From assembly GCF_026343115.1 (NCBI RefSeq), contig NZ_JAPEMC010000003.1:248001-312000 (forward strand): 64,000 nucleotides of DNA, read 5' to 3'. This DNA comes from Streptomyces sp. NBC_00102. Its GTDB lineage: Bacteria > Actinomycetota > Actinomycetes > Streptomycetales > Streptomycetaceae. The position numbers and the translations under genes were made by a program. Positions 8,146-15,762 of this stretch are shown piece by piece; the stretch's first letter is position 1; each line of letters starts with the position of its first letter. The notes under the pieces were generated by a model. The model had not been told where the DNA came from. It worked only from the letters and a program-made list of their open reading frames with translations, and ran no database searches.

Positions 8146-9119
8146 GCCGCCTCCTGCCGGGCCGAGGAGGGCTCGCCCGCTTCGCACCGTACCCGTGCGC
8201 ACGCGAGTTCCCGGTCACCCTGGCAGGCGCGGAGCGTGAGCGCCGTCCCGTCCAGCCCCGCGGGTTCAGCAAGGATCGACACCGGGGCGTCCAATTCACC
8301 GAACGCCTTGAACTCCACCGCGAGGAGAGCCACTTGGCCCCCCCGGTGCCCGTCACCCGTCACGGCAGCGCCCACCTGTCGGAACGCTTCCACCAGAGCC
8401 ATGCCCGGTACGTGATCGGTCTCGTGGTCGAAGAGCACGTCGTGTTCCAGATCCAGGTGCAGCCACCACACGTCCGGCCGTTCCGGGTCGCCGCAGACGA
8501 GGACGTCACGCTCCGCGGGGGAGCTCGCGCGTACCCTGTGCAGCGGCTGCCCCGCCGCGCCTTCTGCCCGCTGTCCTCCCCCGCGCTTGCGCACCACGGC
8601 GTAGCGGCGGGGTTCCATGGGCTCCCAGCACACCCGCACCCGCCCGAACCGCCGGGAGCCGGCCAGCACGTCGGCCTCCAGCTCGAAGCGCAGGCGCCGT
8701 TCACCGGCGTCGGGCCTGCGGCAACGGACGTGGAGCCCGACCCTGAGGGGCTCCGTACCGACCGGCGGGAGCGCTTCGTCCAGATCGACGGAGAGCTCGC
8801 TCAGGACGAAGGCCGGGCCCTGCCCGATGCCGAAGAAGCGGTGGGACAGGTGGATCGCGGTCTGCCGTGCGGTCTCGGCGAGGAGGACCGGATCGGCTGC
8901 GCCGCCGCGGTGGCCGAGGTAGTGGCTGCGGCGCCAGCGGGCGGCGACCGCGATACGACCGTCGTCCAGGAGCCGCGCGTCCGTCAGGAGCACCTCCTGG
9001 TCTGCCGACTTGTGGACGGATTCACGCGGAACGAAGTGGTCGAAGTCCATTCCCTTCCAGTGGCGCTCCGGCCCGGGGTGGTGGCCGACAGGTACCTCAA
9101 GTCCAGGTATGACGTGCAC
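8139..9119 (-). CDS. AfsA/ScbA/MmfL-family butenolide phosphate synthase
   Basis: A double hot-dog AfsA-family protein. The two AfsA repeats are visible: ESVHKSADQEVLLTDARL ... ADPVLLAETARQTAI in the first half, and FDHETDHVPGMALVEAFRQ in the second. The family condenses a beta-ketoacyl thioester with dihydroxyacetone phosphate, the committed step of gamma-butyrolactone and 2-alkyl-4-hydroxymethylfuran hormones. I favour the GTG at 9119 (326 residues; AGGAAGG about 11 bp upstream); the ATG at 9050 (303 residues) is an alternative. The reading frame extends further upstream but runs through the promoter palindrome. First gene of a leftward operon with the flavoprotein and HAD phosphatase, divergent from its receptor gene. 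Confidence 0.9.
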   Translation of the reverse strand: MHVIPGLEVPVGHHPGPERHWKGMDFDHFVPRESVHKSADQEVLLTDARLLDDGRIAVAARWRRSHYLGHRGGAADPVLLAETARQTAIHLSHRFFGIGQGPAFVLSELSVDLDEALPPVGTEPLRVGLHVRCRRPDAGERRLRFELEADVLAGSRRFGRVRVCWEPMEPRRYAVVRKRGGGQRAEGAAGQPLHRVRASSPAERDVLVCGDPERPDVWWLHLDLEHDVLFDHETDHVPGMALVEAFRQVGAAVTGDGHRGGQVALLAVEFKAFGELDAPVSILAEPAGLDGTALTLRACQGDRELACARVRCEAGEPSSARQEAAC

Positions 9120-9197
9120 GCTCGCGGTTTCCCTTCCTGGTCGCCGTGGAAGCCACGCAGCGGTATCGTCCCGACGCAACACGTGGCGAGGACTAGA

Positions 9198-9221
9198 AAT
9201 ATACCTTCGGGAAGGTATATT
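9198..9221. promoter_or_regulatory. Autoregulatory element (ARE-1) in the afsA/receptor divergent promoter
   Basis: A perfect inverted repeat with 10-bp arms AATATACCTT and AAGGTATATT around a CGGG centre, in the 157-bp gap between the AfsA gene and the receptor gene. The core ATACCTTC/GAAGGTAT is the form expected for ArpA/ScbR/MmfR-class operators. AfsA-receptor pairs are classically controlled from such a shared site. Binding is inferred from the motif and its position. Confidence 0.85.
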
Positions 9222-9276
9222 GACAGATTGTTTTCCGCCATGCCCGTATGCGCCAATCTCACCGAGGACGGTTTCC

Positions 9277-9924
9277 ATGCCAGAGCCGCAGTCCACCGCC
9301 TTCGCCTCCCCGGCGATCCCCGTCAGAAGAGGTTCGGACCCCAAGCAGGAACGCTCGGCCCGCACGCGCCTGCGCGTGCTGATCGGGGCCGCGGAGCTCT
9401 TCAGCGAACGCGGTTTCCAGCAGACCTCGGTCAAGGACGTGGCCGACAGGGTCGAGATGACGAAAGGGGCGGTGTACTTCCACTACCCCACCAAGGAAGC
9501 ACTCGCGGTGGCGATCGTGGAGGAGCACTACGCACGCTGGCCGCGCCTGCTCGACGAGGTCGCCGGCGAGGGTCTCGACCCGATCGATACCGCCGCGCGC
9601 ATGCTGGAACTGGCCGCTCACGCTTTCGAGAACGACGTGATCATCCAGGCCGGCGCCCGACTGCAGATCGAACGGCCGCACATAGAAGCCGAGTTGCCCA
9701 CCCCGTACGTCGACTGGATCGCACTTCTCGAGTCCCTGCTGACCTCCGCGCTCGACGCGGGCGAACTGCGGCCCGGCGTCGCCCCCGACGAGGCCGCCCG
9801 CTCCCTGGTCTCCGCGTTCTTCGGATCCCAGCACGTGTCCGACGTCCTCAACGGCCGTGCGGACGTCGTGCGTCGTTGGCAGTCGCTGAGCGCTCTGCTG
9901 TTCCGCGCGATCCGCTCCGCATGA
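9277..9924 (+). CDS. Gamma-butyrolactone/AHFCA-type hormone receptor (ArpA/ScbR/MmfR family)
   Basis: A 215-residue TetR-family receptor. The DNA-binding domain has the family pattern DPKQERSARTRLRVLIGAAELFSERGF ... VEMTKGAVYFHYPTKEALA, nearly diagnostic for butyrolactone receptors, followed by VEEHYARWPRLLDEV. The ATG at 9277 has GAGGA about 8 bp upstream; the longer frame would read through the operator. It should repress the divergent afsA operon and itself at 9198-9221 until the extracellular signal binds. It ends 4 bp before a long shared hairpin terminator. Confidence 0.92.
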   Translation: MPEPQSTAFASPAIPVRRGSDPKQERSARTRLRVLIGAAELFSERGFQQTSVKDVADRVEMTKGAVYFHYPTKEALAVAIVEEHYARWPRLLDEVAGEGLDPIDTAARMLELAAHAFENDVIIQAGARLQIERPHIEAELPTPYVDWIALLESLLTSALDAGELRPGVAPDEAARSLVSAFFGSQHVSDVLNGRADVVRRWQSLSALLFRAIRSA

Positions 9925-9927
9925 GAA

Positions 9928-9983
9928 TGCTCCCGGTCAGTGGTGCACCGCCGCCGTCGGCGGTGCACCACTGACCGGGAGCA
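9928..9983. terminator. Bidirectional terminator between receptor and MFS genes
   Basis: A perfect 26-bp inverted repeat with a CCGT loop, placed between two convergent genes that end at 9924 and 10001. The symmetric stem serves both strands. Confidence 0.9.
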
Positions 9984-10000
9984 CGTCCGTCCAGGGCTCG

Positions 10001-11251
10001 TCAGGCGGGCTGCGCCACCCGGTTCCGGCTGCCGACGACCACCAGGCCTCCGGCGACCGCGAGACCCAGCAGAACCACACCGAAGGTCGTCGCCCCGCTG
10101 GTCAGCCCGACCGCGTCACTGAGGTAGCCGGCGGAGACCGGAAGGATGCCGGCCGGGATGTAACCCCCCACGTTGAGCGCCGCGTTGGCCTCCGCCAGAT
10201 GCCTCGGCGGGACACTGGAGTTGAGCAGCGACAGTCCGCCGAGCTGGCCCATCCCCTGCCCCGCACCGGCGAGGAGCGCGGAGGCGATGAGGACCGTCAC
10301 CGACGAGGTGTGCACGGCGACGATCAGCGTGATCATGCTGACGGCCGTACTCGCCGCACCCGCCATGAGGATGACCGGCCGGCTCAGCCGCTGCACCGCG
10401 AACTGCACGCCGGTGGCCGTGAGGAACATCGCGAACGCCATGGCCCCCGCGACGATCCTGCTGGTCGTACCGAGCAGACCCGACAGCAGCGAGGGGCCGA
10501 GCGACAGCACGAACGACGTGGCAGTGATCCCGGGTGCGAACACCGCGATCCCCAGGGTGAGTTCACGGCCGTTGCCGCGCGGAACCCCGGGCACCCGCAC
10601 CCAGGCACCCTTGGCGGGGGCCGCGGGACGGCGGACCGGCATGCGCGTCACGACGAGCACCGCGGTGGCCAGCACCACGGCCTCGACCACGAACACGGTC
10701 ACGGTCGGGGCGGGCAGCGTCTCGGACAGCACACCGGCCAGCAGCGGGCCCAGACCGGCTCCGAAGACCATCGCGCAGGAGGCGAGCAGAGCGGCGATCC
10801 GCTTGCGCTCGGGCCCCGCCACGTCGGTCACCGCGGCCATGCCGGCCGAGACGACCGCACCCACGGCGATCCCGGTGAACAGCCTCGCCACGATCAGCGC
10901 CGCCACGGAGGAGGCGGTGGCGAAGATCAGGCAGGCCGCGAGTCCGAGCGCCAGCGCCGGGAGCAGCACGGGCTTGCGCCCCAGCCGGTCCGAGACGACT
11001 CCGCAGACCAGGAGCGAGCCGAGCAGACCGACGATGTAGAAGGCGAACACCACGGTCAGGGTGCCCTTGGAGAATCCGATGTCGCGCTGCCACAGCACGT
11101 ACAGCGGCGTGGCCGCGTTCGACAGCACGAACACCGCGGTGACGGGCCACGCGGCCAGCCACACCCACCACAACGGGGCACCGGCCCCGGCGGTACCGCT
11201 CCGCCCTCTTGCGTCGACCGCCTGGACAGGTGTGGTCCGAGTCTCGGACAT
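10001..11251 (-). CDS. Major facilitator superfamily drug/metabolite exporter
   Basis: A 416-residue MFS transporter with twelve predicted hydrophobic segments and the loop 2-3 signature GVVSDRLGRKPVLL. The start at 11251 is preceded by GGGAGG; an upstream ATG six codons earlier is less well placed. It is divergently arranged with an ArsR-like regulator over a 95-bp gap full of GTACGA/TCGTAC repeats, the usual layout for an effector-induced efflux pump. Its position beside the hormone locus makes export of a locus product or self-resistance conceivable, but nothing in the sequence shows the substrate. Confidence 0.85.
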   Translation of the reverse strand: MSETRTTPVQAVDARGRSGTAGAGAPLWWVWLAAWPVTAVFVLSNAATPLYVLWQRDIGFSKGTLTVVFAFYIVGLLGSLLVCGVVSDRLGRKPVLLPALALGLAACLIFATASSVAALIVARLFTGIAVGAVVSAGMAAVTDVAGPERKRIAALLASCAMVFGAGLGPLLAGVLSETLPAPTVTVFVVEAVVLATAVLVVTRMPVRRPAAPAKGAWVRVPGVPRGNGRELTLGIAVFAPGITATSFVLSLGPSLLSGLLGTTSRIVAGAMAFAMFLTATGVQFAVQRLSRPVILMAGAASTAVSMITLIVAVHTSSVTVLIASALLAGAGQGMGQLGGLSLLNSSVPPRHLAEANAALNVGGYIPAGILPVSAGYLSDAVGLTSGATTFGVVLLGLAVAGGLVVVGSRNRVAQPA

Positions 11252-11272
11252 GACGTTCCTCCCGACTCTCAA

Positions 11273-11318
11273 GTACGAGTTGAGTCGAACTTAGCATGCA
11301 GTACGATTGAACTCGTAC
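11273..11318. promoter_or_regulatory. Operator cluster of the ArsR/MFS divergent promoter
   Basis: Inverted repeat GTACGAGTT (11273-11281) with AACTCGTAC (11310-11318), and a second, tighter one GTACGA-N6-TCGTAC (11301-11318) sharing the right arm. Three copies of GTACGA/TCGTAC lie within 46 bp between the two start codons. Probable binding site of the ArsR-like regulator, repressing both genes. Confidence 0.6.
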
Positions 11319-11346
11319 ATAGGAATCGAGTCATAAGGAGTTGCCT

Positions 11347-11724
11347 ATGCCTTCGGCCACGGGCGCCGACCCCGTCATCAGGGTGCTCCCGGAACCCCCT
11401 GACCTGCCCGAACCGCTCCCGGAGCCGGCGGTCGACGAGTTGCGCCTGGAAACCGTGCTCGGCGCGCTCAGCGATCCGCTGCGGTTGACGATCATCCAGA
11501 AGCTGCTGCTGGAGTCGGAGCGGTTCGACCACACCTGCGGCTGGTTCGGCCTCGACCGGCCCAAGTCGTCGCTCACGCACCACTTCAAGGCATTGCGGGA
11601 GGCGGGGGTCACACGCCAGCGGCAGTACGGGCTCGAACGCCGCAGCCAGGTACGCGTCGACGACCTCAACGCCCGGTTCCCCGGCCTTCTGGAGCTGGTC
11701 GCGGCCTGGACGCCCGGGGCCTGA
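11347..11724 (+). CDS. ArsR-family winged-helix regulator
   Basis: A 125-residue protein with an ArsR-type winged helix-turn-helix: TVLGALSDPLRLTIIQKLLLE, then KSSLTHHFKALREAGVTRQRQYG as recognition helix and wing. No Cys-rich metal motif is seen (one Cys at HTCGW), so a small organic ligand is more likely than a metal. The ATG at 11347 lies 6 bp after AAGGAG; the TTG at 11341 abuts that Shine-Dalgarno site and cannot be the start. An unusual proline-rich N-terminal 30 residues precede the domain. Presumed repressor of the divergent MFS gene. Confidence 0.85.
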   Translation: MPSATGADPVIRVLPEPPDLPEPLPEPAVDELRLETVLGALSDPLRLTIIQKLLLESERFDHTCGWFGLDRPKSSLTHHFKALREAGVTRQRQYGLERRSQVRVDDLNARFPGLLELVAAWTPGA

Positions 11725-12067
11725 ACGGACTGGACCCGACCGCCCCGCCCGCGCCCCGGCGCGCACGCCGAGCGTCGGGGCACGGCCCGGGGGCGCACCG
11801 GCCCGCGGAAGGGGTCTCGCAGGGACCGGGGCCTCACGGGAAAGGCGGGAAACCCGGGTCACGTACCCGGGCCGACGACGACGCCGCCGCGCACGTGCGG
11901 CCTCGTCGTGGAGACGCGGCCTCGTCGTGGAGAAGCCGCCTCGTCGTGGAGAAGCGGACCGCCGGATGCGCGGGCGCGGACCACTGGATGCGCGGGTCAG
12001 GACACCCGACGGGCGTCCCCGGCCGCGCGTGACGGCCCGGCGGTGGGCCGCCGGGCCGGGGAACGGC
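11725..12067. other. Intergenic region with short tandem repeats, no gene seen
   Basis: 343 bp between ArsR and RNase H genes, which converge. It contains three direct copies of CCTCGTCGTGGAGA at 11901, 11920 and 11939 (period 19 bp) and two copies of GGATGCGCGGG at 11964 and 11986. No supported coding frame and no clean terminator hairpin were found. Confidence 0.6.
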
Positions 12068-12763
12068 TCAGACCGCTTCGGTACGGCACTCCGGGTGACC
12101 CCAGCCGGCCGGGTTCTTCGCGATCATCTCCTGGGCGGCGTAGGGCTTGCCGCAACGGCACCGACCGGCGAACTTCGCCCGGATCGTGGCCCCCGAACGG
12201 GCTTGGCCGGAGGCTGCCTTCGCCGTCTTCGCGGGTGCGCTCTTCACCGCCCGGGAAGGGGCGGGTTCGGGCAGGGCGGCCGTGCCGTGGGCGGTACCGG
12301 CGGGCAGCTGCGTCACGGCCGCCTCGCTCGCGGCCTGGTCGGCCAGCGCGTTCAGCGGGTCTCCACCGACCTGATGGGCGGGGACGTACTGGAAGCGCAC
12401 CGCACGGCCTGCCAGCAGCTCGTCGATGCGGACGACCAGCTCCTGGTTGGCGACCGGCTTGCCGCCCGAAGTCTTCCAGCCGTTGCGCTTCCAGCCGGGC
12501 AGCCACTTGGTCACGGCGTTCATCGCGTACTGCGAGTCCATGCGCACCTCGACCGGGACGGCGGGGTCGGTCGACTCCAGCAGCGAGCGCAGTGCGGTCA
12601 GCTCGGCGACGTTGTTGGTGGCGGTGCCGAGCGGCCCCGCCTCCCACCGCTGTGGGCGCCCCGCCGCGTCCGCGACCACCCATGCCCAGGCGGCGGGCCC
12701 GGGATTGCCCTTCGACGCCCCGTCACACGCGGCGATGATGCTCTCGTCCATACCCCCGATCAT
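12068..12763 (-). CDS. Ribonuclease HI with C-terminal cysteine motif
   Basis: A 231-residue protein with an N-terminal RNase HI domain (about residues 8-145). Acidic residues are visible at IIAACDGASKGNPGPAAW (first Asp), NNVAELTALRSLLE (Glu), VRMDSQYAMNAV (Asp) and LADQAA (last Asp), so the catalytic tetrad appears complete. It degrades RNA in RNA:DNA hybrids. After an Ala/Pro linker the last 35 residues hold CRCGKPYAAQEMI and HPEC, a possible small zinc site. Two ATG starts (12763, 12751) are equally plausible. It faces the ArsR gene convergently. Confidence 0.88.
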   Translation of the reverse strand: MIGGMDESIIAACDGASKGNPGPAAWAWVVADAAGRPQRWEAGPLGTATNNVAELTALRSLLESTDPAVPVEVRMDSQYAMNAVTKWLPGWKRNGWKTSGGKPVANQELVVRIDELLAGRAVRFQYVPAHQVGGDPLNALADQAASEAAVTQLPAGTAHGTAALPEPAPSRAVKSAPAKTAKAASGQARSGATIRAKFAGRCRCGKPYAAQEMIAKNPAGWGHPECRTEAV

Positions 12764-12790
12764 GCCAGCCCCCAGGGACGGCTCCGGCCG

Positions 12791-13585
12791 TCAGGGCAGG
12801 ATCGAGTCGACGTACCCGCCGTCCACCCGGACTGCCGCACCGGTGGTGGCGGAGGCCTGGGCGGAGCTGAGGTAGACGACCAGGTCGGTGATCTCCTCGG
12901 GTTCGATGAGGCGCTGGAGCAGTGACTGCGGCCGGTGCAGGCGCATGAACGCGCGCTGCGCCTCGTCCCAGGGCAGGTCCTTGTCCACGAGTTCGTACAC
13001 GAACTTCTCGACGCCTCCGGTGTGGGTGGGGCCGGCGATCACCGAGTTGACCGTCACACCGGTTCCGGCCGCCTCCTTGGCGAAACCCCGCGAGACGGCG
13101 AGCAGCGCGGTCTTGGACATCCCGTAGTGGATCATCTCGGCGGGGATCACGATCGCGGAGTCGCTCGCGATGTTCTGCACCCTGCCCCAGCCCCGCTCCT
13201 TCATCCCGGGCAGGTAGCGGCGGATCAGCCGGACCGCGCTGAGGACGTTCGTGTCGAAGTAGGTCCGCCATTCCTCGTCGGTGATCTCCAGCGGTGGGCG
13301 TGCCCCGAAGATGCCGAGGTTGTTGACGAGGACGTCGGCCTCGGGGACGGCCCGCCCGAGCCGCTCGGCGCCCTCCTCAGTGACAAGGTCGCAGGCGACG
13401 CCCCGGACGTCCGCATCCGGGACCCCGTCCCGCAGGGTCCGCGCAGCCGACTCCAGCCGGTCCTCGTCGCGTCCGGTCAGCACCACCGAGGCGCCGGCCG
13501 CGGCGAGGCCGGAGGCGATGGCGAGACCGATTCCCTGCGACGATCCGGTGACGACCGCCGTCCTGCCCGTCAGGTCGATACGCAC
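12791..13585 (-). CDS. Short-chain dehydrogenase/reductase
   Basis: A 264-residue classical SDR. NAD(P)-binding TGSSQGIGLAIA at the N-terminus, NNLGIFG, a catalytic Ser region in NIASDSA, YGMSK (Tyr and Lys), and a C-terminal VDGGYVDSIL closing motif. I chose the GTG at 13585 because AAAGGA precedes it; the longer frame adds low-quality N-terminal sequence. Divergent from the ABC exporter across a gap carrying a SoxR-type promoter that reads away from this gene. Substrate unknown. Confidence 0.85.
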   Translation of the reverse strand: MRIDLTGRTAVVTGSSQGIGLAIASGLAAAGASVVLTGRDEDRLESAARTLRDGVPDADVRGVACDLVTEEGAERLGRAVPEADVLVNNLGIFGARPPLEITDEEWRTYFDTNVLSAVRLIRRYLPGMKERGWGRVQNIASDSAIVIPAEMIHYGMSKTALLAVSRGFAKEAAGTGVTVNSVIAGPTHTGGVEKFVYELVDKDLPWDEAQRAFMRLHRPQSLLQRLIEPEEITDLVVYLSSAQASATTGAAVRVDGGYVDSILP

Positions 13586-13743
13586 CTCGTGGTCCTTTCC
13601 GCCGGGTCCGGGTGCCGGAGCGGCACGCGAGTCCACCCTCGCACCGCGCGGGGCGCACCGCTTCCGGAATGGCGGACACTGCCGGTGCGGGCACGGCGCG
13701 TCCGCACGCGACGGGAACCGGCCCCCTCGCGACATCGAACCCC

Positions 13744-13774
13744 TTGACCTCAACAATGCTTGAGGTCCTACTTT
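13744..13774 (+). promoter_or_regulatory. SoxR/MerR-type promoter of the ABC exporter
   Basis: -35 TTGACC at 13744-13749, a 19-bp spacer, and -10 TACTTT at 13769-13774. Inside the spacer lies a perfect dyad with 8-bp arms GACCTCAA and TTGAGGTC around 6 bp. An over-long spacer containing a dyad is the hallmark of MerR-family activated promoters. The CCTCAA-N6-TTGAGG core equals the SoxR box. The ABC gene starts about 60 bp downstream. Confidence 0.8.
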
Positions 13775-13832
13775 CCTGTCCTACGGGCCCCCTGCGGGCC
13801 GTCCGTCGGTCGGAAGAACCCGGAGCTCCTGC

Positions 13833-15719
13833 ATGGACATGGAATTCACCGCCTGGTCGTCGCTGCACAGCGTGATGAACGCCGAGCGCGACCGCCGGCC
13901 GTTCTCGGGGGCGACCCTGCGCCGCATCCTCGGCTTCGCCCGCCCGCACCGCCCGAGGCTGGTGCGGTTCCTGGTCGTCAGCGTGGCGGGAGCCCTGCTC
14001 GCCGTGGCCACACCGGTCCTCGCCGGCAAGGTGGTCGACGCGATCGTCAAGGGCGGCCAGGACGGCACCGTCGTCCGTCTCGCCCTGCTCATCGCGGTCA
14101 TCGCGCTGGCGGAGGCGGGCATCGGGCTGCTCACCCGCTGGCTCTCGTCCAACCTGGGCGAGGGGCTCATCCTGGACCTGCGGACGGCGGTCTTCGACCA
14201 CGTCCAGCGGATGCCGGTGGCCTTCTTCACCCGCACCCGCACGGGGGCGCTGGTGAGCCGGCTCAACAGTGACGTCATCGGGGCGCAGCGGGCGTTCAGC
14301 AACACCCTCTCGGGTGTGGTCGCCAACCTCGTCACTCTGGTCCTGACGCTCGCCGTGATGCTCAGCATCTCCTGGCAGATCACGCTGCTCGCCCTGGTGC
14401 TGCTGCCGGTGTTCGTCGTCCCGGCCCGCCGCCGGGGCGCCCGGATGGCTTCGCTCCAACGGGAGGCGGCCGCCCACAACGCGGCGATGGCCACGCAGAT
14501 GACGGAGCGCTTCTCGGCGCCGGGCGCGACCCTCGTCAAGCTCTTCGGCAGGCCCGCCGACGAGTCCTCCGAGTTCGCGGCCCGGGCCCGCCGGGTGCGG
14601 GACATCGGCGTCCGTACGGCCATGGCGCAGTCCGGCTTCATCACCGCCCTCACCCTGGTCTCCGCGCTGGCGCTCGCGCTGGTCTACGGGCTGGGCGGCC
14701 ACTTCGCCCAGCAGGGCACGCTCGAACCCGGTGCCGTCGTCTCGCTCGCCCTGCTGCTGACCCGTCTGTACGCGCCGCTCACCTCGCTCGCGGGTGCCCG
14801 GGTTGAGGTGATGAGCGCACTGGTCAGCTTCGAGCGCGTCTTCGAGATCCTGGACCTCAAGCCGTTGATCACCGAGAAGCCGGACGCCCGGCGGGTGCCG
14901 GACGGCCCGGTCTCGGTGGAGTTCGACGGCGTCTCGTTCGGTTATCCGTCCGCCGACAAGGTCTCCCTCGCCTCGCTGGAGGCGGTCGCCACGCTGGACG
15001 ACCGGGGCGGCGCACAGGTGCTTCACGACGTGTCGTTCGTGGCGCGGCCCGGCCGGATGGTCGCGCTGGTCGGCTCCTCGGGGGCGGGCAAGTCGACGAT
15101 CGCGCAGCTGCTCCCCCGGCTGTACGACACCGACGCGGGAGCCGTCCGGCTGAACGGCGTGGACGTCCGCGACCTGACCGCCGACTCGGTGCGCGAGACG
15201 ATCGGCATGGTGACCCAGGACGGCCACCTGTTCCACGAGTCCGTACGGGCCAACCTGCTGCTGGCGCGTCCGGAGGCCGCGGAGGACGAGATCTGGGAAG
15301 CCCTGCGCCGCTCGCGGCTCGACGGACTGGTGGCCTCCCTCCCGGACGGCCTGGACACGGTGGTCGGCGAGCGCGGATACCGCCTGTCGGGCGGCGAGCG
15401 CCAGCGGCTCACCATCGCCCGGCTGCTGTTGGCCCGTCAGCGGGTGGTGATCCTCGACGAGGCGACCGCGCACCTCGACTCCACCTCGGAGGCGTCGGTC
15501 CAGGAGGCGCTGGCCGAAGCGCTGGAGGGCCGTACGGCGGTGGTGATCGCCCACCGGCTCTCGACGGTGCGCGCGGCCGACCAGATCCTCGTCGTCGAGG
15601 CGGGACGCATCGTCGAACGCGGCACCCACGACGAGCTCCTCGCCCTCGGCGGACGGTACGAGGAGCTGTACCGCACCCAGTTCGAACGCCCGGACGCCGC
15701 GCCGCACGCGGTGGGGTGA
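13833..15719 (+). CDS. ABC-type exporter, fused membrane and ATPase domains
   Basis: A 628-residue half-transporter of the type I exporter class. Residues about 30-340 carry six transmembrane segments. The nucleotide-binding domain follows, with Walker A GSSGAGKST, Q-loop MVTQDGHLF, signature LSGGERQR, Walker B VVILDEAT and a switch His in VIAHRLST. It should work as a homodimer exporting a lipophilic or drug-like compound. The upstream SoxR-type promoter suggests induction by redox-active compounds. From family knowledge, the S. coelicolor SoxR regulon includes an ABC transporter, and this may be its counterpart. A terminator hairpin follows 10 bp after the stop. Confidence 0.9.
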   Translation: MDMEFTAWSSLHSVMNAERDRRPFSGATLRRILGFARPHRPRLVRFLVVSVAGALLAVATPVLAGKVVDAIVKGGQDGTVVRLALLIAVIALAEAGIGLLTRWLSSNLGEGLILDLRTAVFDHVQRMPVAFFTRTRTGALVSRLNSDVIGAQRAFSNTLSGVVANLVTLVLTLAVMLSISWQITLLALVLLPVFVVPARRRGARMASLQREAAAHNAAMATQMTERFSAPGATLVKLFGRPADESSEFAARARRVRDIGVRTAMAQSGFITALTLVSALALALVYGLGGHFAQQGTLEPGAVVSLALLLTRLYAPLTSLAGARVEVMSALVSFERVFEILDLKPLITEKPDARRVPDGPVSVEFDGVSFGYPSADKVSLASLEAVATLDDRGGAQVLHDVSFVARPGRMVALVGSSGAGKSTIAQLLPRLYDTDAGAVRLNGVDVRDLTADSVRETIGMVTQDGHLFHESVRANLLLARPEAAEDEIWEALRRSRLDGLVASLPDGLDTVVGERGYRLSGGERQRLTIARLLLARQRVVILDEATAHLDSTSEASVQEALAEALEGRTAVVIAHRLSTVRAADQILVVEAGRIVERGTHDELLALGGRYEELYRTQFERPDAAPHAVG

Positions 15720-15728
15720 CCACGCGCA

Positions 15729-15762
15729 GCGGGCTTCCGGCCCTCACGACCCGGAAGCCCGC
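15729..15762 (+). terminator. Terminator after the ABC exporter gene
   Basis: Perfect 12-bp inverted repeat GCGGGCTTCCGG / CCGGAAGCCCGC with a 10-nt loop, starting 10 bp after the stop codon. Confidence 0.8.

Noticed and set aside
13377..15707. 776-codon open frame on the minus strand opposite the ABC exporter
   Set aside because: It is the antisense shadow of a clear ABC transporter and of the SDR gene. Composition is His/Arg/Gln-rich with no family motifs, as expected for the complement of high-GC codons.
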